Of a DNA stretch of 64,000 nucleotides, positions 51,855-60,179 are shown piece by piece. Below the pieces are notes generated by a model that was not told the origin of the DNA, did not search any database, and saw only the letters and a program-made list of their open reading frames with translations. The DNA comes from Casp-actino8 sp964614655 (GTDB taxonomy: Bacteria; Actinomycetota; Acidimicrobiia; Acidimicrobiales; Ilumatobacteraceae), in NCBI GenBank assembly GCA_964614655.1, contig CAZTPF010000008.1:11225-75224 (forward strand), read 5' to 3'. Position 1 is the stretch's first letter. Every line of letters starts with the position of its first letter. Both the position numbers and the translations under genes were made by a program.

Positions 51855-52640
51855 TCACCGACCTCCGGGTAGCGGATGCGGATGGGCCGTGGGCTGCAAC
51901 ATGGCGTCGGTTCCACCGTCGACGAACAGCACCTGACCCACCACGTACGACGACTCGGGGGAAACGAGGAAGCCGATCGCGTTGGCGATCTCTTCGGGCT
52001 TGCCCCATCGGCCACGCGGGATCGGAATGTGCTCGAGCGCCGACTTCATGTTCGGGTCGTCGAGCAGAGGACGAGTCATCGCCGTGTCGATCACACCGGG
52101 AGCCACGGCGTTGAGGCGGATCCCGTCCTTCATCCAGTCGGGCGCGTTCAGGCGCGTCCAGAAGGCAATGGCCAACTTGCCGGCCGGATAGGCGAGGAAG
52201 GCCGCCGGATCGGCGTAGCGCTCGACCATGACCGACTCGTCGGAGTTCAGATAGGCCATCGCCTCGTCGACCGGCAGGCCGGGGGTCATCGTGGTCGAAT
52301 TCGACGAGACCATCACGACCGCCGGATCGGTCCCTTTCGCCAAGGCCGGCCGAAGGCCGTTCACCACCGCCAGAGTTCCGTAGAAGTTGACCGACACGAT
52401 GAGCCGATTCGGAGCCGGAGTGCTGAGACCGGCACACGGCACGAGGCCGTCGAGGACTCCACCGCAGGCCGACGACACCTCGGCGACGATGCGCTCTCGA
52501 TCGGCTGGTTTCGACAGATCGCCGGTGACGTCGGCATCGTGCAGATCGACCCCGATGACCCGATGGCCGCGACTCTCGAGAAGCGACTTGGTCGCCGCGC
52601 CGATACCCGATGCCGTCCCCGTCACGCAGATGGTGCCCAT
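51855..52640 (-). CDS. SDR-family oxidoreductase (3alpha-HSD/carbonyl reductase-like)
   Basis: A 261-residue SDR. Seen: CVTGTASGIGAATKSLLE, VIGVDLHDADVTGDL, CAGLSTPAPN, the catalytic Ser in VMVSSNST, YPAGKLA giving Tyr-x-x-x-Lys, and LNAVAPGVIDTAM. The short DLHDADVTGDLS segment and a long insert before the active site resemble 3alpha-hydroxysteroid dehydrogenase/carbonyl reductase. The gene precedes the SnoaL-like gene in an operon and diverges from the quinone oxidoreductase. Only a half-site of the regulon motif lies upstream. Confidence 0.88.
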   Translation of the reverse strand: MGTICVTGTASGIGAATKSLLESRGHRVIGVDLHDADVTGDLSKPADRERIVAEVSSACGGVLDGLVPCAGLSTPAPNRLIVSVNFYGTLAVVNGLRPALAKGTDPAVVMVSSNSTTMTPGLPVDEAMAYLNSDESVMVERYADPAAFLAYPAGKLAIAFWTRLNAPDWMKDGIRLNAVAPGVIDTAMTRPLLDDPNMKSALEHIPIPRGRWGKPEEIANAIGFLVSPESSYVVGQVLFVDGGTDAMLQPTAHPHPLPGGR

Positions 52641-52709
52641 GACGTCGTCGTCCCTTCGTCGTACGCCTCTCGGTTGGAGGCCGGTTCACGTCAAGTGTGT
52701 CAGATCGCC

Positions 52710-52715
52710 TACCGT
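52710..52715 (+). promoter_or_regulatory. -10 hexamer TACCGT, leaderless promoter
   Basis: The hexamer ends exactly 7 bases before ATG 52722. Confidence 0.6.
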
Positions 52716-52721
52716 TCTCCC

Positions 52722-53696
52722 ATGCGCGCCGTCGTCTGCCGTACGTTCGCACCGATCGATCAACTGGTGATCGAAGAAAGGCCCGCGCCCGACCTTTTCC
52801 CGTCCTGCGTCCGAATCGCCGTGAACGCCTGTGGGGTCAACTACGTCGACGGTCTCTTCGTTCAGGGCAAGTACCAGATCAAGCCGCCCACACCTTTCGT
52901 ACCCGGGATGGAAGTGGTGGGGCGGGTCACCGAGGTCGCTCCCGACGTGACCGACGTAGCCGTCGGTCAACGGGTGTTCGCCAACGTCGGACTCGGCGGT
53001 TACTCCGACGAGGTCGTCGTACCGGCCAAGCGCATCATCGTGCTGCCCGACACCTTGAGCGACGGCCAAGCCGCCACGTTCATGCAGAGCTATCTGACCG
53101 CATGGTTCGCCCTCGTCGAACGCGCACGCGTCGAGGCCGGCAAATGGCTGCTCGTCATGGGGGCCGGCAGCGGCGTCGGGCTGGCCGCCGTCGACGTCGG
53201 TCATGCACTCGGACTACATGTCATCGCCGTCGCGTCGACCGACGACAAGCGCGCGCTCGCGAGCGATCGAGGTGCCGAGGCGACGATCGATTCACGACTC
53301 TCGGCCGACGAGATCAAAGAGGCGGCCAAGCAGATCTCGGGAGGCGGTGTCGACTACGTGTACGACCCGGTCGGCGGCGACTTCGGCGAAGTGTCGTTGC
53401 GCGCCTTGAACGACGACGGCCAGTACCTCGTGATCGGTTTCGTGGCTGGCATCCCGAAACTGCCGGCCAACCAGGTTCTGTTGCGCAATCGACGCGTGAC
53501 CGGAGTCGACTGGGGTGGGTGGGCCGGGAAGAACCCGGCTGCCAACGACGCCATGCTCCAAGAAGTGCTGCGACTCGTCGCCGACGGTCGACTGCGCCCG
53601 GTCGAACCCGTCACCTATCCGCTCGACGATGCTGCTCGAGCTCTGCAGGATCTCGAGGACCGTAAAGTCGCCGGCAAGATCGCCCTCGTACCCTGA
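52722..53696 (+). CDS. NADPH:quinone oxidoreductase-like protein (MDR, zeta-crystallin type)
   Basis: A 324-residue zinc-free medium-chain dehydrogenase/reductase. Seen: CGVNYVDGLFVQGKYQ, PFVPGMEVVGRVTEV, the QSYLTAWFAL segment, the dinucleotide motif VMGAGSGVGLAAVD, and DYVYDPVGGDF. Cys ligands of zinc ADHs are absent, so it should reduce quinones or enones, or act as an acyl-CoA or enoyl reductase. Many FadD17-type clusters include such reductases. ATG 52722 is decided by the leaderless promoter. Confidence 0.9.
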   Translation: MRAVVCRTFAPIDQLVIEERPAPDLFPSCVRIAVNACGVNYVDGLFVQGKYQIKPPTPFVPGMEVVGRVTEVAPDVTDVAVGQRVFANVGLGGYSDEVVVPAKRIIVLPDTLSDGQAATFMQSYLTAWFALVERARVEAGKWLLVMGAGSGVGLAAVDVGHALGLHVIAVASTDDKRALASDRGAEATIDSRLSADEIKEAAKQISGGGVDYVYDPVGGDFGEVSLRALNDDGQYLVIGFVAGIPKLPANQVLLRNRRVTGVDWGGWAGKNPAANDAMLQEVLRLVADGRLRPVEPVTYPLDDAARALQDLEDRKVAGKIALVP

Positions 53697-53712
53697 ACGG
53701 TTCGTCGATCGT

Positions 53713-55410
53713 TTAGTCGAGCAGGTGACTGCGTCCGGTGGCCGCAAAGGCACGTCGCAAGCTCTCGGCGTCGTCACGAGTGAACGGCACGTAGTCGAGC
53801 GACTTGCCCGGGCGGAACCAGATGCGCGCTTCGTCACGCGCCTCGATCGAGTGCCAACGCCGAACGACCAGTTCGCGCTTCACGACCTTGTTGGTCTGCG
53901 TGAGGGGAAGTTCGTCGACCACTTCGACGTAGGTCGGAGCCCACTTCGGACCCAAATCTTGTTGAGCGGTGAGGAACGCCGCGAACTCGTCGATGTCGAA
54001 CGTCGCTCCAGGTTGGAGTTGTATCGCCAACATCGCCCGATCGCCGGCGTCGACGTCGGGGACGCCGTAAACCGCGGCCAGAAGGACCTGCGGATGGCGC
54101 ATCACGATGCGTTCGACGGGCGCGGCGGCAAAGTTCTCGCCGTCGACACGCAGCCAATCGGACGTCCGTCCGGCGAAGTAGAAGAAGCCTTGTTCGTCGC
54201 GATAGGCGAGATCGCCCGTCCAGTACGCGCCGTCACGGAGTCGCTCGCGATTCGCTTCGTCGTTGTTCCAGTAGCCCTCGAAGGTCCCGCCTCCGGTGTT
54301 GACGATCTCACCGGTGGCTTCTTCGCCGTTGACGAGACGACCCGACTCGTCGAAGCGGGCTCGTGGACATTCCTGGCCGGTTTCGGGATCGAGAACCTTG
54401 ATCGAGTCCTGGCCGGCGACACCGAGCGATCCGGAGGGCATTCCGGGAACGCGCACGATCGACGCACCCGTCTCGGTCTGCCCGTACCCGTCGGTGAGAA
54501 CGCAGTCGAATCGTTCGGCGAAACGCGCGATGTCGACTTCGGAACCTTCGTTGCCGAAGCCGCGCCGCAACGGGTTGTCGGCGTCGTCGGGCAGTTCGGG
54601 AGTGGCGAGGATGTACGTGAGCGGCTTGCCAACGTAGTTGAAATAGGTCGCTCCGTACCGTCGGACGTCGGGCAGGAATTCGGATGCCGAGAACTTTCGA
54701 CGCAGTGCCACCGCAGCTCCGCTGGCGACCGACGGAGCCCACGCGGTGAAGAGTGCGTTCGAGTGGAACAAAGGCATCGAGATGTAGGTGGTGTCGTCAC
54801 TGGCAAGTTGGGTGACTCTCAGCATCGACGCGGTGACGTAGAGAAGTCGGCCATGAGTGGTGATGACGGCCTTCGGTGCCCCACTCGTCCCCGAGGTGAA
54901 CACCAGGAGCAGATTGTCGGTCGGCTCGACCGGGCATTCCTCGGCCGTCGGAAGGGTCGAACTGACGAACGGCCGAAGAGTCGTCGAATACTCGGGTGTG
55001 TCGACCACCAGAACTCGATCGCCTCCGATTCTCCCGGCTGCACCGAGATCGAGTCCGTCCAGCAGCTCGACTTGCGACGGTTCGGTGACGACGACCTGGC
55101 AGTCGGTGAAGGTCACGTCGCGTTCGAGTTCGGCACCGCGGCGGGTGGGGTTGATCCCGACGACAGCGGCACCGGTGACGGCGGCCGCGCCCAGCCACAT
55201 CGTGAACTCCGGAGTGTTGTCGAGCAGCACTCCGATGTGAGGCGGGGTTCCTTCGGGCCGTTCCTCGATGATCGATCGCCACCACGCCGCTCGGATGGCG
55301 ACCTCGTCGCACCACTCGCGGTAGGTCCACACCAGGTCGTCGAACTTGACGGCGATGCCGTCGTCGCTCGCACGTGCCCGCACCAGATCGGCGAAGGTCA
55401 CGGCGTCGAC
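53713..55410 (-). CDS. FadD17-like acyl-CoA synthetase, N-terminus in gap
   Basis: 565 residues are visible, from just inside the N-terminus (VTFADLVRARASDDGIAVKF) to the stop. Seen: GVLLDNTPEFTMW, INPTRRGAELERDV, the P-loop FTSGTSGAPKAVITT, MPLFHSNALFTAWAP, GYGQTETGAS, YWTGDLAYRDEQGFFYF and PLTQTNKVVKREL with the catalytic Lys. Alignment by eye with the paralogue at 49669 shows that only a handful of residues and the start codon are missing. It is the last gene of the importer operon that begins at 62380 and would activate the imported acid. Confidence 0.9.
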   Translation of the reverse strand, partial: VDAVTFADLVRARASDDGIAVKFDDLVWTYREWCDEVAIRAAWWRSIIEERPEGTPPHIGVLLDNTPEFTMWLGAAAVTGAAVVGINPTRRGAELERDVTFTDCQVVVTEPSQVELLDGLDLGAAGRIGGDRVLVVDTPEYSTTLRPFVSSTLPTAEECPVEPTDNLLLVFTSGTSGAPKAVITTHGRLLYVTASMLRVTQLASDDTTYISMPLFHSNALFTAWAPSVASGAAVALRRKFSASEFLPDVRRYGATYFNYVGKPLTYILATPELPDDADNPLRRGFGNEGSEVDIARFAERFDCVLTDGYGQTETGASIVRVPGMPSGSLGVAGQDSIKVLDPETGQECPRARFDESGRLVNGEEATGEIVNTGGGTFEGYWNNDEANRERLRDGAYWTGDLAYRDEQGFFYFAGRTSDWLRVDGENFAAAPVERIVMRHPQVLLAAVYGVPDVDAGDRAMLAIQLQPGATFDIDEFAAFLTAQQDLGPKWAPTYVEVVDELPLTQTNKVVKRELVVRRWHSIEARDEARIWFRPGKSLDYVPFTRDDAESLRRAFAATGRSHLLD

Positions 55411-55510
55411 NNNNNNNNNNNNNNNNNNNNNNNNNNNNNNNNNNNNNNNNNNNNNNNNNNNNNNNNNNNNNNNNNNNNNNNNNNNNNNNNNNNNNNNNNN
55501 NNNNNNNNNN
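55411..55510. other. Scaffold gap, 100 N, true length larger
   Basis: The left flank lacks the start of the CoA ligase; the right flank lacks roughly the last 60-80 residues expected of the flavoenzyme. The real gap should be about 200-250 bases. The flanks do not overlap. Confidence 0.9.
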
Positions 55511-57360
55511 TTGCCCACGGCCGTCCAACGTCGCGGCATGGCCATCGGCAGTCCGAGATGCGCTCCCTCTTCGAGGACGGTGACCTTCCGACCTCGTTCG
55601 GCCAGGAATTCGGCCAATTCGAGACCCACGAGCCCACCACCCAGAACGACCACGTTTTTGCCGATCGGCATCCAACGCTTCGACAGGGTTCGAATACGAG
55701 CCGGCGACCCGAGCAACCCGAGGCGACGTCCGGCTCCGACCACGACTCGGGATGCCAAGCCGAGATCGGCGCCCCCGTCCTCGCCGGCGATCAAGGCGCG
55801 CAGCTGATCGCCGGTTCGCACGTGAGGCAGATCGGCACCGGGAATCGCCGGAACACCACGCTTGGCTCCGGTGGCGACGACCACGATGTCGGGCCGCAGT
55901 GCGCCGACCGTCGGCAGGTCGGCCGGTGTGTTCAGTCGGACGTCGACTCCGAGGCGATCGATCTCGTGCGTCAACCAGCGAACCAGTTGCTCGTTCGCGG
56001 GAGTGGTGAGCTGGGAGAACCAGACGGTTCCGCCGAGCCGGTCGCCCTTTTCGAGCAAGGTGACGTTTGCGCCGCGTTCGGCCGCTACTCGTGCCGCTTC
56101 CATTCCGGCCGGCCCACCACCGACGACCACGACTCGGCGGGGTGACTCGAGACGCGGAACGACGGCGAGCGATTCGTTGCCGAGCGCCGGGTTGACCGCG
56201 CACTTCGGCGTTCCGTCGAAGAAGTTCTGCTCGACACACACGTAGCAGTTGATGCACGGTCGCACCGAGGCGCGACGTCCGGCCTTCAACTTGTTCACCA
56301 GGTCGGGGTCGGCAAGCAACTGGCGACCCATCGAGACGAAGTCACAGTCGCCGGCGGCGATCATCTCGTCGGCGACTTCGGGCAACACGCGACCGACCGC
56401 GATCACCGGGATCGTGACGTACTTCTTCACCGTGCGAGCGAAATCCCGATACTGGCCCACCTCCGACGGCAACGGGCCTTCGGTGAAATCACGGAACGGG
56501 TTGTGGGCGTTGGCCGACACGTGGATCGCGTCGGCGCCCGCTTCTTCGATGAGAGCCGCCGCTCGTGCGGTCTCGTCGGGGGTGAGCCCGTTCTCGAGGC
56601 CGTACTCGAACGAGTTGAGGCGGACGATCACAGGGAAGTCGGGACCGACTTCGGCCTTGACGGCCCGAACCACCTCGCACGCCAACCGGGCCCGATTCTC
56701 GAGTGATCCACCCCATCGATCGGTGCGCTTGTTGTAACCGGCCGACAAGAAGGTGGAGATCAGATAGCCGTGGGCTCCATGAATCTCGACGGCGTCGACG
56801 CCGGCCGCCTTGATTCGCCGGGCCGCCTGCGCGAATTGATCGACGACCCAGGCCAGATCGTCCTCGTCGGCCACCTTGTAAGTGGCCTTCTTGCCGCCGG
56901 ACGCAGTGCCGAGGGCCATCAGCTCGCTCATCGGGTTGTCTTGCAGAGCCGACATGTCGAGCGACCCCTCGGGGAGCGACGGAACCAGCTGCGGGCGATC
57001 GTCGGCGGTGTCGACACTGGCTGTCTTGCCGTGGTGGCACATCTGCATGCAGAGCTTGCCGCCCGCTTCGTGAACCGCGTCGGCGAGTCGGCGCATACCT
57101 GGGATGTAGTCGTCGCTCGAAAATGCCGGCTGATGCCGAGACGTCGCACCGACCGGCCAGGCGACCGCGCCAGTGCCGGTGATGACCATGGCGGTACCGC
57201 CGGCTGCCCGCGCCCGGTAGTGGGCGATCTCGCCGTCGGAGATGTGTCCCTCCTCGCAGAGGTTCATGTCCATCGCCGGCAGAAAGACACGGTTGTCGAG
57301 TTCGAGACCGGCGATACGACCGGGTGAGAGAACGTGCGAGAACGTGGAAGCCACGGACAT
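55511..57360 (-). CDS. NADH:flavin oxidoreductase / 2,4-dienoyl-CoA reductase-like, C-terminus in gap
   Basis: 616 residues are visible. The N-terminal Old-Yellow-Enzyme barrel has MQMCHHGKTA, EIHGAHGYLISTFLS and the FMN-site RTDRWGGSLENR. A four-cysteine cluster (RPCINCYVC, TPKC) binds [4Fe-4S]. The C-terminal FAD/NAD(P) domain shows VVVGGGPAGMEAARVAAERG and VVLGGGLVGLELAEFLAERG. These are hallmarks of bacterial 2,4-dienoyl-CoA reductase and bile-acid-type enoyl-CoA reductases (BaiCD-like), which remove double bonds that block beta-oxidation. ATG 57360 overlaps the upstream stop (TGATG). Third gene of the importer operon. Confidence 0.9.
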
Positions 57361-60179
57361 CACTCCCCTGTGTTGCTGCGCTGGATCGCTCGTTCGTCGG
57401 TCCCGAGGTAGCTCGCGATAACGGCCGGATTGGAGCGAACCTCGGCCGGTGTTCCTTCGGCGATCACCTGTCCGGCCTCGAGGCAGTAGATGCGGTCGCT
57501 GATCGACATGACCATCGGCATGTCGTGCTCGATGATGAGAATGGCCGCGCCCAACTCATCCTTGATGGTGCGGATGAGGGGAGCGAACGCTTCGGTCTCC
57601 TTCTGCGCCACACCGGCCGTCGGCTCGTCGAGGAGCAACAGGCGCGAGTCGAGGGCGATGAGGGCTCCGAGCTCGACGATTCGTCGTGTGCCGGTGGAGA
57701 GTTCGCTCATCAACGAGTCGGCGTAGCGGCCGAGACCCAGGTAGCTGATGACTTCGTCGGCTTCGCGCCGCTTGCGAGCCTCGTGCGACGGCGACGGCGG
57801 CAGCGCCAGGAGCGACGGCACCAGCAGCGAACGCTGGCGCGCTTCGAGCGCGACCATGATCGTCTCGCGCACGGTGAGCGATGCGAAGAGCCGCGCGTTC
57901 TGGAAGGCGCGTCCCTGGCCGAGTCGAGAGCGTCGGTGAGCCGACATCGACGACACGTCCTGACCGAAGAGCTCGACCGCACCCGTGGAGGGCACCAGAC
58001 CCGACACCGCGTTGACGATCGTGGTCTTGCCGGCGCCGTTGGTTCCGATGAGGCCGATCACCTCGCCCGGACGAACTTCGAGCGACACGTCGGTGACGAT
58101 CGAACGACCACCCAGGTTGACCGAGAGCCCCCGTGTGACGAGCGGTGACCGATCGGAGACTTCGGTCGAGCCTGACGACAGCGACGTGACCGCGGCACCC
58201 TCGGCTCGCACCGGTGGCTTCCAGTTGCTACGTCGGGCGATGTAGTTCAAAAGGTTGTCGCGCGCCGAATGGATGATCGACACCAGACCACTCGGGAAGT
58301 ACAGGAGCACCACGAGCATGCCAATGCCACTCGCGAACAATTCGACCTGTTGGGTGCCGTCGAACACGAGCGGGAGAGCCACCACGAGCAAGGTGCCGAG
58401 TACGGCACCAGTGATCGAGCCAATGCCGCCGATCACGGCGATGGCGACCACCCGAAGCGACTCGTCGAAGTCGAAGAGCAGGCCGTCGATCTTGAACTGG
58501 CCGTTGCGAGCGACGAGGGGCAGGAGTCCGCCGGCGAGTGCCGCCAGACCACCCGACACACCGAACGCGAGCAACTTCGCCCGATACGGCGCGACGGTGT
58601 AGGCCGCAGCCGAATTCTCGTTGTCGCGGGTGGCGATGATCGATCGCCCGATTCCGGTGCGACGCAGTCGCCAGACCAACACGATGGCAACTCCGGCCAT
58701 GAGAAGGCTGAACCAGTAGACGCCGTCGAAGTTGGTGCCCTTCACCTCCCAGAAGAGCAGGCGGAAACCCTCGGAACGATTCACGTCGAGTTGCGCCGAA
58801 CCACCACCCCGTGGAGCGAACTTTTCCCCGAGAATGAACCACGATCGAATGGTGAGGGCGAATCCCAGGGTGACGACGGCGAGGTACAGGCCCTTCACTC
58901 GTAGTGCCGGAACGCCGATGATCACTGCGACGACCACACCCCAGACGACTCCGAGACCGAGAGCGAGGAGATACGGGAGCTCCTGTGCGTAATAGATGGT
59001 CAGGTAGGCGCCGATCGCCACGAAGCCGAACTGGCCAAGAGAGAGCTGTCCGGCCCACCCCGTGAGGACGGTGACCGACAGAGCCACGATGAGATACACC
59101 GGGATCGACGAGAATTTGAGGAGATCACTGGCCTTGTCGACCTGACTCGGCACCAACAAGGCCAGACCGACGATCAGCAATGCGCCGACGACCGACAACG
59201 ATCGATACAGAGGGTGACGAGTCAGTTCCTGACGAGCCGCTCGCGTCTTGGTGGCCAACTGCCAGGCGTCTTCTCCGGCGATCTGACGACGACCGATCGT
59301 GAACAGCACCAAGAGAAGAATCAGGAAGAGGATGGCGATGTTCGAACCGGCCGGGAAGTCACCGCTGATCGACCACGTGACGAGCAGGCGATCGATCACC
59401 CCGACCAGCAATCCGCCGACGAGCGTCCACGAGAACGAACGCATGCGCCCGATCATCGCTGCAGTGAGCGAGAGCAGGAGCAATTTCGGCCCGAGTGCCG
59501 TCTGAACGGAGGCGAGTGATCCTCCCTGCAAGGGAGCGATCAGCAACGTGCTGAGCGCCGCCAGAAGGCCGGCCAGTCCCCATACCATCGTCGAGACGTT
59601 GCGGACACCGATTCCGGCCAACTGCGCGGCCGAGAAGTTGTCGGCTGTCGCCCTCACGCTCATGCCGAAAGCGCTCTTCTGGAACAGCCATCCGAAGAAG
59701 ATCATGATGACTGGGACGACGGCCAGAATCGACATCTGAGGTCCGGTGATCGAGATACCGAATACTTCCCATGACCCGCTGATCAACACCGGATACGAGG
59801 TACGTGCCGCGTCTTCTTCGGGAATCGGGAGACGCAACTGAAGCAGCTGGATGATCTGAGTGAGACCGAGTGTGGCCACGAAGAGCAGCAGACGCGGTTG
59901 CGTGAAGAGACGGCGTAGCGCGAGTTCGGCTGCAACTCCGAGAAGAACTCCGCTGATCAACGCGAGTGGCAACGACAACCCGTAGGGGATGTCGTAGCGG
60001 ATCTGCAGAAGGGCCATGAGGTAGCCGCCGAAAGCGCCGATCTGTCCGTGCGCGAAATTGATCACACCAGTCGCGCGATAGATGAGGAGAAGACCGAAGG
60101 CGATCAACGCATAAACGAGGCCCTGAACCAGGCCGTCGAACACGATGTCGTTCGAGAACGTGAGTGCGATCATCGACAT
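57360..60179 (-). CDS. Triple fusion LivH-LivM-LivG, HAAT-family ABC importer
   Basis: A 939-residue fusion of three ABC importer parts. Residues about 1-300 are a LivH-type permease (GLLLIYRATGVINFAHGQIGAFGGY), about 330-650 a LivM-type permease (LSLGQFGFVAIGAYLTIYY, core LSLGQFGF; VVIGGIGSITGAVLG-like AVIGGIGSITGAVLG), and about 690-939 a LivG ATPase with Walker A GTNGAGKT near 713, the signature region around LSTGTRRIVELG and Walker B LLLLDEP. The canonical LSGGQ is altered to LSTGTRR. Together with the MFS-LivF fusion upstream and the binding protein at 62513 it makes a complete importer. Start overlaps the previous stop by one base (TGATG). Confidence 0.92.
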   Translation of the reverse strand: MSMIALTFSNDIVFDGLVQGLVYALIAFGLLLIYRATGVINFAHGQIGAFGGYLMALLQIRYDIPYGLSLPLALISGVLLGVAAELALRRLFTQPRLLLFVATLGLTQIIQLLQLRLPIPEEDAARTSYPVLISGSWEVFGISITGPQMSILAVVPVIMIFFGWLFQKSAFGMSVRATADNFSAAQLAGIGVRNVSTMVWGLAGLLAALSTLLIAPLQGGSLASVQTALGPKLLLLSLTAAMIGRMRSFSWTLVGGLLVGVIDRLLVTWSISGDFPAGSNIAILFLILLLVLFTIGRRQIAGEDAWQLATKTRAARQELTRHPLYRSLSVVGALLIVGLALLVPSQVDKASDLLKFSSIPVYLIVALSVTVLTGWAGQLSLGQFGFVAIGAYLTIYYAQELPYLLALGLGVVWGVVVAVIIGVPALRVKGLYLAVVTLGFALTIRSWFILGEKFAPRGGGSAQLDVNRSEGFRLLFWEVKGTNFDGVYWFSLLMAGVAIVLVWRLRRTGIGRSIIATRDNENSAAAYTVAPYRAKLLAFGVSGGLAALAGGLLPLVARNGQFKIDGLLFDFDESLRVVAIAVIGGIGSITGAVLGTLLVVALPLVFDGTQQVELFASGIGMLVVLLYFPSGLVSIIHSARDNLLNYIARRSNWKPPVRAEGAAVTSLSSGSTEVSDRSPLVTRGLSVNLGGRSIVTDVSLEVRPGEVIGLIGTNGAGKTTIVNAVSGLVPSTGAVELFGQDVSSMSAHRRSRLGQGRAFQNARLFASLTVRETIMVALEARQRSLLVPSLLALPPSPSHEARKRREADEVISYLGLGRYADSLMSELSTGTRRIVELGALIALDSRLLLLDEPTAGVAQKETEAFAPLIRTIKDELGAAILIIEHDMPMVMSISDRIYCLEAGQVIAEGTPAEVRSNPAVIASYLGTDERAIQRSNTGE

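Noticed and set aside
52686..52706. A sixth regulon site upstream of the quinone oxidoreductase (TGTGTCAGATC)
   Set aside because: Only the right half-site GTCAGAT is present; no left arm of TCTGAC pairs with it at spacers of 4, 5 or 6.
53713..57363. A single 1216-residue fusion of the flavoenzyme and the CoA ligase
   Set aside because: The open frame crosses 100 Ns of arbitrary length; the flavoenzyme C-terminus and the ligase N-terminus are both missing, so two genes are far more likely.
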